Positions 34,954 to 53,984 are shown, counted from the first letter of the stretch. The stretch is 64,000 bases of DNA from Leptospira kmetyi serovar Malaysia str. Bejo-Iso9 (GCF_000243735.2 NZ_AHMP02000003.1:478501-542500); one strand, 5' to 3'. The notes: generated by a model from the letters alone, not told the origin. Made by a program: numbers and translations.

Positions 34954-35997
34954 ATGAAGAAATTTTATATCTACTATCCGGTTCTTTTTCTCGTTTTCGT
35001 TTTTTGTTTGGATAAGATCTTCACGCTCGAATACTTTCAAAAAAGTTTTATCCAAGCGGGAAACACGGTATATTACACGCAAAGAAAATCGCTTTTCGAA
35101 AAGTTGAGCAAAGACAAGGAGTTGGAAACAAAATCCTTGGCTCTTGCTTTCGGAGATTCCAGGGCTTATCCGTATTCCGTAATCGGAATGGATAAAAAAC
35201 TCCAAAAGGATTGGGTTCTGTATAACTTTTCGGGGCCGCAAGCGGTTCCGGCGTACGGTTTGTATTGGCTGGAAAAGATCATCGCCAAGGGACTTAAACC
35301 GAAGATGGTTTTTTACGTGGTAAGCCCGGAAGGTTTCGACGATACGAAAGGAATCGCGTATGATCCTTTTCTAAAATACGGAGCCGACGACGATTTTTTG
35401 ATCCGATATATGGATCAGATCTCTTTTGAGGATCGTAAAAAACTTCTTTTGGATCGCCTCTTTGCGGTTCGAAGAATCAACCCCGATCTAAAACTTTTTT
35501 CCAAAAGACTTCAGGAAAAGAAACTCACGGAATACAATCCCGCGTTTAACACGGATTATATGGTTCTCAATTTGAATCACGGGGAACAATTCGCATACAC
35601 GACTTTTTTAAACGATCCGGACCGATTGGAAAAGGACGCGGTTCGTATCCGTAATTTGTATCTTTCCACGTTTACGCTCGGAACCACTCAATTCTTTTTT
35701 GTGGAACAGTTCTTGAAGCTTGCGAATGAAAACGACGTGAAGGTTTATCTGATCTGGCCCAAAGTTTACGAAACTTACCGAAAACGATACTACGAGTTGG
35801 AGATAGAAAAAACTTGGTGGCCGAAGATCCTGGATCTTTCCGCCAAATATTCCGCGGTTCCGGTGGATTTGAACACGCAAACGTCCTGCGATCTTTTTTA
35901 CGACGCGTCCCATCAATCCATCATGTGTTTTCTGGAATCGATGAAACTGATGATGGACGACTACTACGGGTTTAAAAAAATTCCGCATCCTCGATAG
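34954..35997 (+). CDS. DUF1574-like SGNH-type protein, partner of MBOAT copy 1
   Basis: A 347-residue protein with one N-terminal membrane helix (FYIYYPVLFLVFVFCLDKIF). GDSRAYPYSVIG (about 67-78) matches block I of the SGNH esterase fold, with Ser69 as the nucleophile position, and DASH (316-319) matches the Asp-x-x-His block V. This is the architecture of AlgJ/AlgX/DltD-type proteins working outside the membrane with an MBOAT channel. The family is, to my knowledge, concentrated in Leptospira. Together with copy 1 it forms a probable O-acetylation module for an unknown glycan. Confidence 0.8.
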   Translation: MKKFYIYYPVLFLVFVFCLDKIFTLEYFQKSFIQAGNTVYYTQRKSLFEKLSKDKELETKSLALAFGDSRAYPYSVIGMDKKLQKDWVLYNFSGPQAVPAYGLYWLEKIIAKGLKPKMVFYVVSPEGFDDTKGIAYDPFLKYGADDDFLIRYMDQISFEDRKKLLLDRLFAVRRINPDLKLFSKRLQEKKLTEYNPAFNTDYMVLNLNHGEQFAYTTFLNDPDRLEKDAVRIRNLYLSTFTLGTTQFFFVEQFLKLANENDVKVYLIWPKVYETYRKRYYELEIEKTWWPKILDLSAKYSAVPVDLNTQTSCDLFYDASHQSIMCFLESMKLMMDDYYGFKKIPHPR

Positions 35998-36096
35998 AAT
36001 CGGAAAATGTCTTCGTTTAACGATTTTGAAAAAGCGTTTCACGCTTAACACGCGGCGGCTTGAAAAACTCGGGTCGCTTTTGTCGAAATTCGAAAT

Positions 36097-36132
36097 AAAA
36101 AAGCCCTCCGCATTTCTGCGAGGGCTTTTTTA
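36097..36132. terminator. Bidirectional intrinsic terminator
   Basis: AAAAAAGCCCT-c-CGCA pairs with TGCG-AGGGCTTTTTT around a TTTC loop (one bulged base), with A and T tracts on both sides. It separates the DUF1574-like gene and the convergent aldolase gene. Confidence 0.88.
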
Positions 36133-36174
36133 TTTTCAAGTAGTATCTAAAAATATAATTTAGTTTTTTCTAAA

Positions 36175-36825
<651 letters not shown>

Positions 36826-36992
36826 GCTCCATAAAAATAGGATGCTTAGAGCATGCGGGGAAAGCTAGGGTAGGGTCAATTGAAAAATTGCGCCACGCAA
36901 CACTGTTTAAATTCAAAGTGTTTCCCAGTGCAACGGAATTTCTCGATACATTGTGCAACAGGCTTTTCGAAAAATTCTTCCTAAACGCAAGC

Positions 36993-37014
36993 TTCGCTCT
37001 CTATGGATCGCGAA
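36993..37014. repeat. 22-bp direct repeat, copy 1
   Basis: TTCGCTCTCTATGGATCGCGAA occurs here and again at 37069-37090. Each copy has TTCGC and GCGAA ends, so it can fold as a small hairpin. Confidence 0.85.
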
Positions 37015-37068
37015 GATTTTTCCGCTTCGCAGAAAGCCACTCACGACGCTCCGCTGTTCGTTGGCTAA

Positions 37069-37090
37069 TTCGCTCTCTATGGATCGCGAA
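37069..37090. repeat. 22-bp direct repeat, copy 2
   Basis: Identical to 36993-37014, 76 bp further on. It abuts the stop codon of the leftward gene (37091). The segment between the copies is also GC-rich and repeat-like. Confidence 0.85.
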
Positions 37091-37819
37091 TTATGGAATC
37101 AAATCGCGCAGGGTTTTGATTTCTTCCGCGCTGAAAAATTCTTTGTATTCTTTTTCGATCTGAAACTTAATCGAAGAACTGAAATAATCCACCCTTCTGG
37201 TAAAAGGCATTTTTTTATAAGCCTCTTTCCACTGAACCACATAACCGCCTTTCGGAGGAGATTGTTTTTCATCGGTTTTTTCCCAGAGAACCGCGCCGCC
37301 GATTTTGTTTTCGGCCAAGGATTCTTTCTTGGGTTTTCCGTATTTTTGTTCGAGCTTTTGTTGAACGTCCTTGCCCGGAAGATAACGAAATAAAACCCCG
37401 ACGGAGAATAAAACTCCTGGCGCCGAATGATTCTCATCCTCCAACTCGGATCTGTTTTCCGCGGTCGGAGTCGTTGATCTTTGATCTTTCGGTCTGGAAT
37501 CGATTACGATTTTGGGAGTGGAATAAAAACGATACGAATATAAGATTCCGTTTCTGCGGATGAGAAGAGTCTTTTCCTTATCCTCGAAAACGATTTCCAC
37601 CTTTTCGTCGTTTTGCGGATTGGTGGAAAGAGATAAGAATTTTTCGCGCATGTTCGCGTAACTTTCACCCCAAGAAGATTCGGCGAATCCTTCTAGAAGA
37701 TTGATCGCTTGTTGGTTCGTGTTTGTCGGTTGTCTTCGGTTGGGACCTTCGTCCGGAAGTTGGGCGAAAACGGTCGCGGGAGCCAGGATCAAAGAAAGAA
37801 ACAATGCGAAAATTCTCAT
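37091..37819 (-). CDS. Exported protein of unknown function
   Basis: A 242-residue protein with a signal peptide (IFALFLSLILAPATVFAQ). After a Pro/Asn/Gln-rich linker a domain begins at INLLEGFAESSWGESYANMREKFLSL, a pattern seen in proteins with a small exported fold that compares sequences of calculated values; I do not recognise the family. It continues with strands (VEIVFEDKEKTLLIRRNGILYSYRF) and QKYGKPKKES. It is followed by a short direct repeat and is leftward like the next two genes, but its start is 31 bp from the preceding stop. Confidence 0.75.
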   Translation of the reverse strand: MRIFALFLSLILAPATVFAQLPDEGPNRRQPTNTNQQAINLLEGFAESSWGESYANMREKFLSLSTNPQNDEKVEIVFEDKEKTLLIRRNGILYSYRFYSTPKIVIDSRPKDQRSTTPTAENRSELEDENHSAPGVLFSVGVLFRYLPGKDVQQKLEQKYGKPKKESLAENKIGGAVLWEKTDEKQSPPKGGYVVQWKEAYKKMPFTRRVDYFSSSIKFQIEKEYKEFFSAEEIKTLRDLIP

Positions 37820-37849
37820 ATTCTTCCTATCGGCAAATTCGGGAGAAAT

Positions 37850-38476
37850 TTATTCAGAATCTTCTTCGTGCGAACGGTTTTTCGAACCCGAGAATTGAAT
37901 CCCGCCGATCTTGACTTTCCCATTCCAACGGAGAATGAGCAGAACCGCAATGATTCCCACGTTTGGAAGCACGAATAAAAAAGGAATTTCGTGAAAAAGT
38001 CCGTAAACCGCGAGGTTCGATGCGATGACCGAAATCGAAGATCCGCTCAGCACCGCCACTTCCTGTTCGAAAAAACGAACCAAAAAGTGATTCGGACTCG
38101 TGGTCGGAAGGTCCTTGAGAATCAGTTCCACAAGAACCCCGTATGTCGTTAAAAGTGTGACCGGCAACAAAAACGAAAGAAAGAAATAATTTCCGAACGC
38201 GTCCGCGTAGTGGGGCGCTCCGATGATTCCTCCGAGCAAGGTCCAAAGATACGATATAAAGGCCGCGACCGAGAATGCGATCGCTCCGTACTGAAGACTT
38301 CCTCCCGATTCCAGAAGTTTGATCAGTTCGTCGGGAAGAATTCGGATCCAATCGATCAGTTCCAATCTTTCGAAAGATTCTCTTCCGGAAAGAAAGAGAA
38401 GTTTAAAGTAATAACTCGCAAGAACGAGCGCGCTTGAAACGATTCCGAAAAAGATTAGATAGAGTAAAAATTCCAT
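37850..38476 (-). CDS. Polytopic membrane protein of unknown function, in the purine operon
   Basis: A 208-residue membrane protein with about five hydrophobic helices (about 5-28, 62-84, 95-120, 145-165, 170-185). The start (ATG 38476) is 1 bp after the purH stop, so it belongs to the purN-purH transcript. It looks loosely like the Yip1-like family but I am not sure. No link to purine synthesis is apparent. The C-terminus is charged and cytoplasmic-looking. Confidence 0.75.
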   Translation of the reverse strand: MEFLLYLIFFGIVSSALVLASYYFKLLFLSGRESFERLELIDWIRILPDELIKLLESGGSLQYGAIAFSVAAFISYLWTLLGGIIGAPHYADAFGNYFFLSFLLPVTLLTTYGVLVELILKDLPTTSPNHFLVRFFEQEVAVLSGSSISVIASNLAVYGLFHEIPFLFVLPNVGIIAVLLILRWNGKVKIGGIQFSGSKNRSHEEDSE

Positions 38477-38477
38477 A

Positions 38478-40013
<1,536 letters not shown>

Positions 40014-40016
40014 TGT

Positions 40017-41404
<1,388 letters not shown>

Positions 41405-41408
41405 CTTT

Positions 41409-43339
<1,931 letters not shown>

Positions 43340-43389
43340 AACTGGTCAAAAAATATCCGATGCTCGGAAGATGTAAAGAAATTCTTAGA

Positions 43390-43995
43390 TTAAGATCGCT
43401 TCTTTCGGATCCAATACGCGATTCCGAAAAGCAAAAGAACCGTTCCCAAAAGTCCGAGAACCGTTAGTTGACCATTGTGAACCCAACGCATTAGCGTATC
43501 GAAGTTATACGCGCCGAAGTAACCGAGATAGACCCAGACCGGAACCGAAATGACTGCGGCCATAAAATCCAAGGCAACAAAACGATAAAAGGAAATTCGA
43601 TCCGAGGTTCCCGCGGTAAGATAAATCGGCATTCTGAGTCCCGGCATAAAACGCGCCATAAACGTAACCCAATTTCCGTAACGTCCGATCTTGTCCTGAA
43701 CCTTAGCAAAACGTTCGGGAGTTACGATTCTCGAGATAAAAGGAATCTGAAGAACCCGCACTCCGTAGATTCTCCCGATTAAAAAAACCGCGCTGTCACC
43801 GATCAGAACCCCGGCCATTCCGACCAAAAACATATAATGCGGATCGGCTTTTCCGAAACCCGCGATCACGCCGCCGGAAACCAAGGAAATGTCTTCGGGA
43901 ACGGGAAGGCCGAAACCGCAAAGAATCAGCACTAAAAAAACCGCAATGTAACCGTATTCGGAAAAGATATTAACGAGAATATTTAAAAATTCCAT
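43390..43995 (-). CDS. DedA-family membrane protein
   Basis: Polytopic membrane protein of the DedA/VTT superfamily, linked elsewhere to undecaprenyl-phosphate or phospholipid flipping. Motifs include the N-terminal re-entrant LCGFGLPVPEDISLVSGG, GDSAVFLIGRIYG, MARFMPGLRMPIYLTAGTS and RFVALDFMAAVISVPVWV. An in-frame TTG at 44028 would add 11 residues; I prefer ATG 43995 as the natural family start although AAGGA is right next to it. The length is about 201 residues. Confidence 0.88.
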   Translation of the reverse strand: MEFLNILVNIFSEYGYIAVFLVLILCGFGLPVPEDISLVSGGVIAGFGKADPHYMFLVGMAGVLIGDSAVFLIGRIYGVRVLQIPFISRIVTPERFAKVQDKIGRYGNWVTFMARFMPGLRMPIYLTAGTSDRISFYRFVALDFMAAVISVPVWVYLGYFGAYNFDTLMRWVHNGQLTVLGLLGTVLLLFGIAYWIRKKRS

Positions 43996-44118
43996 TCCTT
44001 CAGTAGACGCCTTAGTTTTGGATTCCAAGGACAGTAAAATATGGCTTTGATAAAATAGCAGTAAACAAACGAAAAAAGTAGGGGGACTTTTGGGAAAAGT
44101 TTAGGAATTTTGTAAAAC

Positions 44119-45264
44119 GTGTACTATTCCAGAAACGATTTGATCCAAAAAGAAAAAGAAGCGTTAGCTCCTTACGCGATTTCCAGCACGAATAACGGAG
44201 GAAGAATCTACGAAGAAGAGGAACATTCGTATCGACTTCCGTTTCAAAGGGATCGGGATCGTGTTCTTCATTCCAGCGCGTTCAAACGTCTTCAATATAA
44301 AACGCAGGTTTTTATTTTTTCGGTAGGGGAGAATTATAGAAACCGAATGACTCATACTCTTGAAGTCGCCGGTCTTTCGAGAACGATCGCGAGCGCGCTC
44401 GGACTCAATTCTCACTTATCCGAAACAATCGCTTTGGCGCACGACCTCGGTCATACTCCCTTCGGTCACGCCGGTCAAGAAATTCTTTCCGGTTTGATGA
44501 AGGAACACGGCGGTTTCGAACACAACAAACAATCCTTACGAATCGTTACCTCGATCGAAAAAAAATATCCGAACTTCCCCGGACTCAATCTTTGTAGAGA
44601 AACCCTCAAAGGTCTGATGAAACACGGAACGGATTACGATCCTTCTATGATGCTTTTGGAAAGAAAAGAAAGCGGACCTTCCTTGGAAGGAATGATCGCG
44701 GATCTTTCGGACGAAATCGCTTACACGAGTCACGATATCGAAGACGGATGGGAAATGGGTTATCTTCATCTCGGAGATCTTTCCGAAAATCGTTTTTGGA
44801 AAGAGGTCTACGAAGAATGTAAGTCCCAATACAAGGACGCGGGTGAAAAAATATTGATTCGAACCGCGATTCGAACCTTGACCAACTCGATGGTTTCCGA
44901 TTTGGTCCGAAACATTTCCAAAGGACTGGAAACGAATCGAGTTTCTTCGACGCAGGACTTGATCGATCTTTGGAAAAGGGACGTTCGAATCGCCTCCTTT
45001 TCGGACGAGGTCAATTCCAAGTTTCGAGAACTGAAATCCTTTTTATACGAAAAACTCTATCGTCACGAGGATTTGGTTCGAATGAGCGATTACGGTAAGA
45101 AGGTCATCGAATCCTTATTCGATTATTTTTTAAAACATCCCGAAAAAATTCCGGAAACGTATAAGGAAAGAATCGAAGAAGAATCCCTGCATCGAGTGAT
45201 CAGCGACTACGTCGCAGGGATGACGGATCGATACGCGGAAAAGATCTACCAATCCCTTCCTTAA
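44119..45264 (+). CDS. dgt: Deoxyguanosine triphosphate triphosphohydrolase (dGTPase)
   Basis: HD-domain enzyme that cleaves dGTP to deoxyguanosine and triphosphate. The 381-residue product starts at GTG 44119. Motifs are RDRDRVLHSSAFKRLQYKTQVF, RMTHTLEVAGLSR (HD His), LAHDLGHTPFGHAG (the HD pair), FEHNKQSLRI and IADLSDEIAYTSHDIEDGW. Length suits the type-2 family. A long hairpin follows. Confidence 0.93.
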   Translation: MYYSRNDLIQKEKEALAPYAISSTNNGGRIYEEEEHSYRLPFQRDRDRVLHSSAFKRLQYKTQVFIFSVGENYRNRMTHTLEVAGLSRTIASALGLNSHLSETIALAHDLGHTPFGHAGQEILSGLMKEHGGFEHNKQSLRIVTSIEKKYPNFPGLNLCRETLKGLMKHGTDYDPSMMLLERKESGPSLEGMIADLSDEIAYTSHDIEDGWEMGYLHLGDLSENRFWKEVYEECKSQYKDAGEKILIRTAIRTLTNSMVSDLVRNISKGLETNRVSSTQDLIDLWKRDVRIASFSDEVNSKFRELKSFLYEKLYRHEDLVRMSDYGKKVIESLFDYFLKHPEKIPETYKERIEEESLHRVISDYVAGMTDRYAEKIYQSLP

Positions 45265-45298
45265 TCTTCAAAAAATAGAATATTCCATTTTTTGAAGA
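45265..45298. terminator. Long bidirectional hairpin
   Basis: TCTTCAAAAAAT (45265-45276) pairs perfectly with ATTTTTTGAAGA (45287-45298) around a nearly self-paired GAATATTC centre: a 34-bp inverted repeat between dgt and the convergent lipoprotein operon, with A/T tracts on both sides. Confidence 0.7.
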
Positions 45299-45313
45299 TA
45301 GGTCGACTCGTTC

Positions 45314-46075
45314 CTATTTTTTAGTCGGCGCGGGTTCCGGGGCGATCTTCGTGTCGACTTTCGTCGCCGCCGGTTTTGTTTCCGTTTTTTCCGGCTCCGG
45401 TTTCGAACAGTAGTTCAACACGATCATGATCGGAAACGGTCCGTCCGTGCAGAAGTTTAGGATTCCTACCTGAAGATTTCCGTCGTCGCCGATATTGATG
45501 GCCCCGATGCTCAAACCCTTTCCGGAATTGATCGCGCCGATGTTGATCCCGTAACCGTAATTAAAACCGCCGATATTGATTCCTAAACTTTCGTTGTTGA
45601 TCAATCCGATGGTGGCGCCGCTACTTCCTCGGTTGTAGACTCCGCCGGTCACGTAATAACCTCCGTTGACTCCCCGGTTGTAAAATCCGATCTGAGCTCC
45701 GGCTCCGCCTTCTTCCACATTGTTCGCGATTCCGACTTGGATCGAAAGTCCTCCCTTTTTAGCGGAGTTATAAAGGAGACCGACCTGCGCGCCATAGGCT
45801 TTTCCTTCGGAGATATTGGCTCCTCCGACTTGAAGACCGATCAATCTTTCGCTGATCGTATTGACCGTGCCTACGTTGACCCCGTATAACTTTTTCACAT
45901 CTCCGTGAAGAAGATTTACGTGAATGACTTCGGTTTCCGTTTTAACGGGAACTCGAACAAAGGAATGTTCGCTCGCAAATCCGGTCACACCGCAGGAAAA
46001 AAGAGAAAGGGAGAATCCGAGAATCGCGGAACGTTTACAATAAGTTTGGAATATTCTAAAATAATTGTGTTTCAT
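45314..46075 (-). CDS. Gly/Asn-repeat lipoprotein, copy C
   Basis: Third of three tandem paralogues, 253 residues. The signal AILGFSLSLFSCG suggests a lipoprotein with Cys near 28. The mature domain is built of short repeats in which Gly and Asn recur (IGGFNYG, INIGAINSG, LSIGAINIG, LQVGILN), likely a stacked beta-coil. A conserved block precedes it (ETEVIHVNLLHGDVKKLYGVNVGTVN). The end LNFCTDGPFPIMIVLNYC is shared with the other copies, with two Cys. A Lys/Pro/Glu/Thr tail follows. It starts 2 bp after copy B. No known family is recognised. Confidence 0.8.
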   Translation of the reverse strand: MKHNYFRIFQTYCKRSAILGFSLSLFSCGVTGFASEHSFVRVPVKTETEVIHVNLLHGDVKKLYGVNVGTVNTISERLIGLQVGGANISEGKAYGAQVGLLYNSAKKGGLSIQVGIANNVEEGGAGAQIGFYNRGVNGGYYVTGGVYNRGSSGATIGLINNESLGINIGGFNYGYGINIGAINSGKGLSIGAINIGDDGNLQVGILNFCTDGPFPIMIVLNYCSKPEPEKTETKPAATKVDTKIAPEPAPTKK

Positions 46076-46077
46076 GG

Positions 46078-46785
46078 TTATTTACAATAGTTGAATCCGA
46101 TCATCACCGGAAAGGTTCCTTTTCCGCAAAAGTTGAGAAGTCCGAATTGCATCGTCGGCTCGTCGGTTTCGTTTTCACCCGAAGCGTTTACGACTCCGAT
46201 ATGAACCCCGGTTCCTCCGTTTAGAATTCCGATATTGATTCCGGAACCTCGAATGTTCAGAGCGCCGAAGTTAAAACCGCCCGCGTCCTCGTTTAAAATT
46301 CCTACGTTAACTCCCTTGGAATCGAAATTTATGGCGCCGATCATCAAACCTTTGGTAAAAAAGTTTCCGGCTCCGATCGTTACGTCGAAACCTTCTCTTT
46401 GTTCGCCGATGTTGACGATCCCGGCCTGCAAACCCTTCGAATCCCCCTTCACATAATTTACGATTCCCGCTTGGATTCCGGCGCCTTTGTTTTTCGCCGC
46501 GTTTACGATTGCGATCTGAGCCCCGTATGTTTTTTGATCGGAGAAGTTTACGATTCCGACTTGGCCGCCGATCATACTTTCTTCCACGATGTTCACGATT
46601 CCAATATTGGCTCCGGCCAGGTTTTTGAGTTCTCCATAAAGAAGATTGAATCGTAAAACCTCGGTTTCCGTTTTGGGAGGAATCCTGGTCGTGATTCGAG
46701 GTGTGACCGCAAAACCGCAGTTAGACGCAAAGATCCACGCGGAAAGAAACAATACGTAGGGAATGGATTTGATTTTGATTTTCAT
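46078..46785 (-). CDS. Gly/Asn-repeat lipoprotein, copy B
   Basis: Second paralogue, 235 residues. Its signal (YVLFLSAWIFASNCG) ends in a Cys-Gly lipobox. The same architecture follows: ETEVLRFNLLYGELKNLAGANIGIVN, then repeats such as IGAINFDSKG, VNVGILN, FNFGALN and INIGILN, and the closing LNFCGKGTFPVMIGFNYC. The repeat period is about 10-12 residues with Gly and Asn at fixed points. It is 128 bp downstream of copy A, so it may have its own promoter. Confidence 0.8.
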   Translation of the reverse strand: MKIKIKSIPYVLFLSAWIFASNCGFAVTPRITTRIPPKTETEVLRFNLLYGELKNLAGANIGIVNIVEESMIGGQVGIVNFSDQKTYGAQIAIVNAAKNKGAGIQAGIVNYVKGDSKGLQAGIVNIGEQREGFDVTIGAGNFFTKGLMIGAINFDSKGVNVGILNEDAGGFNFGALNIRGSGINIGILNGGTGVHIGVVNASGENETDEPTMQFGLLNFCGKGTFPVMIGFNYCK

Positions 46786-46913
46786 GATTTGAGCCGAAAC
46801 GTGAGAGGTATTGGACCGTCGGAAAATCCGTTGTCAATATTATTTCGAACGAAAAGCGGATTCCGATTTCGGAAAAATACGCTTTGTCGCGGATTGGATT
46901 GGAAAGAATTTAT

Positions 46914-47600
46914 TTAGAGTTCGGATCGGATATTTTGGCTCTTGTCAAATTTTTTGTTCGGACTCGAAGAGCAGTAGTTTACGAGGATCATCACGGGAAA
47001 TAGGCCTTCTTTGCAGAAGTTTAGAATTCCGATTTGAAAATTTTCCTTCTCGCCGATATTTACAATGCCGATCGAAACACCGGAATCCTCTCCGTTCCAA
47101 TTGATCAAACCTGCGTTCCATCCGTATCCATAGTTGAAAAGTCCTAAATTCAATCTACCACTCGCAAGATTGACGAGCCCGACTGAAAAACCTGCGTCAC
47201 CTTTGATTCTTCTTTCGATACTCTCCGGAGTATCTCTCGGTTGTCGCCTTCCCGATTCCAAAAAGAAGTTCAGGTTGAAAATTCCGATTTTCAAAAGGGC
47301 AAAGGAGGGCCTTGAATTATTGATCGCACCAATTTGAATCCCGGTCGCGTTTTCCGCTCCGTTTACGATTCCGATCTGCAACCCGATTAGATCGTTTTGA
47401 ACGGAATTCGCAATTCCAAGATTTAAGCCGTAAATATTCTTCGATTCTCCGTAGATCAGATTCAATCGAAGAACTTCGGTATTTGTATCGGACGGAAGTT
47501 TCGCAGTTGTTTTGGTGGTTAGGGCCACTCCGCAACAAAGGATCGCTGAATGTACGAAAATTATAAAACCGTAAAGTATGAATTTTTGAGTTAACTTCAT
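46914..47600 (-). CDS. Gly/Asn-repeat lipoprotein, copy A
   Basis: First paralogue in transcription order, 228 residues. Signal YGFIIFVHSAILCCG, again Cys-Gly. ETEVLRLNLIYGESKNIYGLNLGIAN matches the other copies. Repeats (LIGLQIGIVN, TGIQIGAIN, LNLGLFN, WNAGLIN, VSIGIVN) are interrupted near the middle by a non-repeat insert of about 30 residues (LESGRRQPRDTPESIERRIKG). The end is LNFCKEGLFPVMILVNYC plus a polar tail. Confidence 0.8.
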   Translation of the reverse strand: MKLTQKFILYGFIIFVHSAILCCGVALTTKTTAKLPSDTNTEVLRLNLIYGESKNIYGLNLGIANSVQNDLIGLQIGIVNGAENATGIQIGAINNSRPSFALLKIGIFNLNFFLESGRRQPRDTPESIERRIKGDAGFSVGLVNLASGRLNLGLFNYGYGWNAGLINWNGEDSGVSIGIVNIGEKENFQIGILNFCKEGLFPVMILVNYCSSSPNKKFDKSQNIRSEL

Positions 47601-47714
47601 TCATTTCCTCGAAAAGTTTCGAAGACTTTTAGGGGGAGAATTTGCATCGAAGTTTGACGTTACGCGAAAGTCGCGAGAATAATTTTCAATCTTGTTGAGC
47701 CGCTCGTGATCGGT

Positions 47715-48819
47715 TTATAGATCGTCCGTTAAGGCGCGCAACACTTTTTGGATATGAACACAGAGTTCTTCCACGTCTTCCTCGGTCGTGAACCGGCCCG
47801 TGGAAATTCGAATCGCTCGTAAGGCTTCTTCTTCGCTATAACCCATCGACAAAAGAGAAGGCGCGGGTTCTCTGGATCTGGATTTGCAAGAAGAACCCGT
47901 GGAAACAACAAAGCCCGATTCTTCCATTCCCATCATAAAGAAGTCCACGTCGTCCGTGGGGAGAATACAAAACGAAGTGCTCGAGATTCTGTTCGATTCC
48001 TTTCCGATCAGTTTGCAACCGCATTCTTCCAAAACGGATTCGATCCTTGTTTGGTAGTTTTTTAACATTTCGGAGATTCGATTTTGTTCGGGAATTCTTC
48101 GTTTTAGAACTTCAGAAAGCGCTAATATAGAAGGAGAGTTTTCGGTTCCGGCCCTGTGATTGTTTTCCTGATTCCCACCGTGAAAGATCGCGAACTCCTT
48201 TTCGGAAACCAAATCGGAGCGAACCCAGGTTCCGGACGCGCCCATACCCGCTCCGATCTTATGACCGGAAAACGTGAATCCGTCCAAAAGTTCGAAAGGG
48301 ATTTCGAGTTTTCCGAAGGATTGCATCAGATCCGAAAAGAGCGGAGCCGAATACTTTAGAGAAATTGCATGTATTTTTTCCAGAGGTTGGATCACGCCGG
48401 ATTCGTTGGCGACGTGCAGAACGAAAACGGGCGCGGAATTCTCCCGCAACAATTCTTCCAGATGATTTAAGTCGACTTCTCCGTTTGCAAGAGAACGAAT
48501 CTTTCTAAACTCGAATCCGGCAAATTCAAGCGCGGAATACAGGGAAGAATGTTCCAAAGAGGATACGATCGCGGAACCTCCGAATTTTCCTCGGATTGCG
48601 TGTGCGAGAAGATGATTCGCCTCGGTTCCCGTGGAGGAAAAAACGAATTCTTTGGCGGGTTTTCCCGTATAAACTTCCAGAGTTTTGCGAGCCTCTTCGA
48701 TCTTGCCCTGTCTTCCCAAAGAAAAACGGGTGGCGCCGGACGGGTTGTAAAAATCGGATAAGTAATCTTTTTGGATTTCCACGAGCACATCTTCAAAAGG
48801 AGGATGTGTCGCGTTGTAA

Positions 48820-48845
<26 letters not shown>
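47715..48845 (-). CDS. Cysteine desulfurase, NifS/IscS-like
   Basis: PLP enzyme that takes sulfur from cysteine for Fe-S clusters or tRNA thiolation. From ATG 48845 the protein has 376 residues: YFDYNATHPPF, GTEANHLLAHAIRG, TFSGHKIGAGMGASG with the Schiff-base Lys, and the active Cys in STGSSCKSRSREPAPSLLSMG. Its start overlaps the preceding gene by 26 bp. No IscU, SufE or MnmA is next to it, so whether it is the housekeeping enzyme is open. Confidence 0.9.
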
Positions 48846-50109
<1,264 letters not shown>

Positions 50110-50196
50110 AGTTTCAGACGCTCCGGCATTGGAAAATTGATTCGACTCCTGGATGGATCGGTCGCAAAATGAAATTCCGGACCTATTGACGGGATG

Positions 50197-50240
<44 letters not shown>

Positions 50241-50243
50241 TGA

Positions 50244-52274
<2,031 letters not shown>

Positions 52275-52280
52275 TCGTTT

Positions 52281-53069
<789 letters not shown>

Positions 53070-53188
53070 AAAAGAAAGATCGAGGTTTACAACATTCTTT
53101 CCCGATTCATTTTGGAAGAATCAAACGAACGTTTCGGCGGATGATCCGAAACAAAAACGCATTCAAATTTTATAAACTAGGAGAGACG

Positions 53189-53956
53189 ATGCTTTCTGAA
53201 GTAAGAAACAATCATATTTTGGAACTTTATATCGAGACCAACGAGGTGAACTCGTTGAACGGCGATTTTTTTAAAACGATTTCCGCGAAACTGGATTCTA
53301 TTTCCAAGGACTCGACGATCAAGGCGGTGATCCTCACTTCCAAAAACGAAAAGTTTTTTTCCAACGGATTCAATCCCGAGATTTTTGTCGGCAAAACTCT
53401 TGCGGAAATTCAGGACGTTCTTCGTCTCGCGTTGGATACCGCTTCCAAACTTTTATTTTTAGAGAGACCTTTGATCTGTGCGATGAACGGACATTCGATG
53501 GGACTCGGCGCGGTGTATGCGATCTTTTGCGATTATAGAATTATGGTCGAAAAAAAGGGAAGACTCGGTTTTCCCGAATCCCAAATCGGAATCAACTTTC
53601 CTTCCGTTGCCGGTTTTATGTTGAAGGAAACCGTAGGAATCACCAAGGCGCGCGATCTTTTGTATTCCGGAAAAGGACTCAAAGCGGAAGAAGCCTACGA
53701 GATCGGTTTGATCGACGAGGTCGCATCCTCTTCCGAAGACCTTCTCGTTCGCGCGCGCAAATACTGCGAACAATTCAAGGACATGGCGATCGGTTCCGTT
53801 ACGGGAATCAAGGTTTCTCTCAGAGATCCGGTTCGTATGTTCGCGGAACACAACGCGGAAAGGGACGTTAAACTTCTATCCGAAGCGGTTTTTTCCGCAA
53901 ACGGTCAGGAAGGAATGAAGTCCATCCTCGAAAGAAGAAGGCCAGTATTTCAGTAA
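53189..53956 (+). CDS. Enoyl-CoA hydratase/isomerase family protein
   Basis: A 255-residue crotonase-fold enzyme. Start ATG 53189 has AGGAGAG 5 bp upstream; an open frame upstream adds a low-complexity N-terminus. The family marks are the first oxyanion-hole segment KNEKFFSNGFNPEIF, the second ICAMNGHSMGLGAVYAIFCDYRIM, GFPESQIGINFP (position of the catalytic acid) and AEEAYEIGLIDEVA. It would be a beta-oxidation or related acyl-CoA step, consistent with the acyl-CoA ligase at 15 kb. Confidence 0.87.
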   Translation: MLSEVRNNHILELYIETNEVNSLNGDFFKTISAKLDSISKDSTIKAVILTSKNEKFFSNGFNPEIFVGKTLAEIQDVLRLALDTASKLLFLERPLICAMNGHSMGLGAVYAIFCDYRIMVEKKGRLGFPESQIGINFPSVAGFMLKETVGITKARDLLYSGKGLKAEEAYEIGLIDEVASSSEDLLVRARKYCEQFKDMAIGSVTGIKVSLRDPVRMFAEHNAERDVKLLSEAVFSANGQEGMKSILERRRPVFQ

Positions 53957-53984
53957 ATTCTAAATTAGTTTTTCTGAATGTATT

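Noticed and set aside
45314..47600. Repeats in the lipoprotein triplet as a CRISPR array
   Set aside because: The repeats are degenerate, in-frame coding repeats of about 10-12 codons, without identical units and unique spacers.
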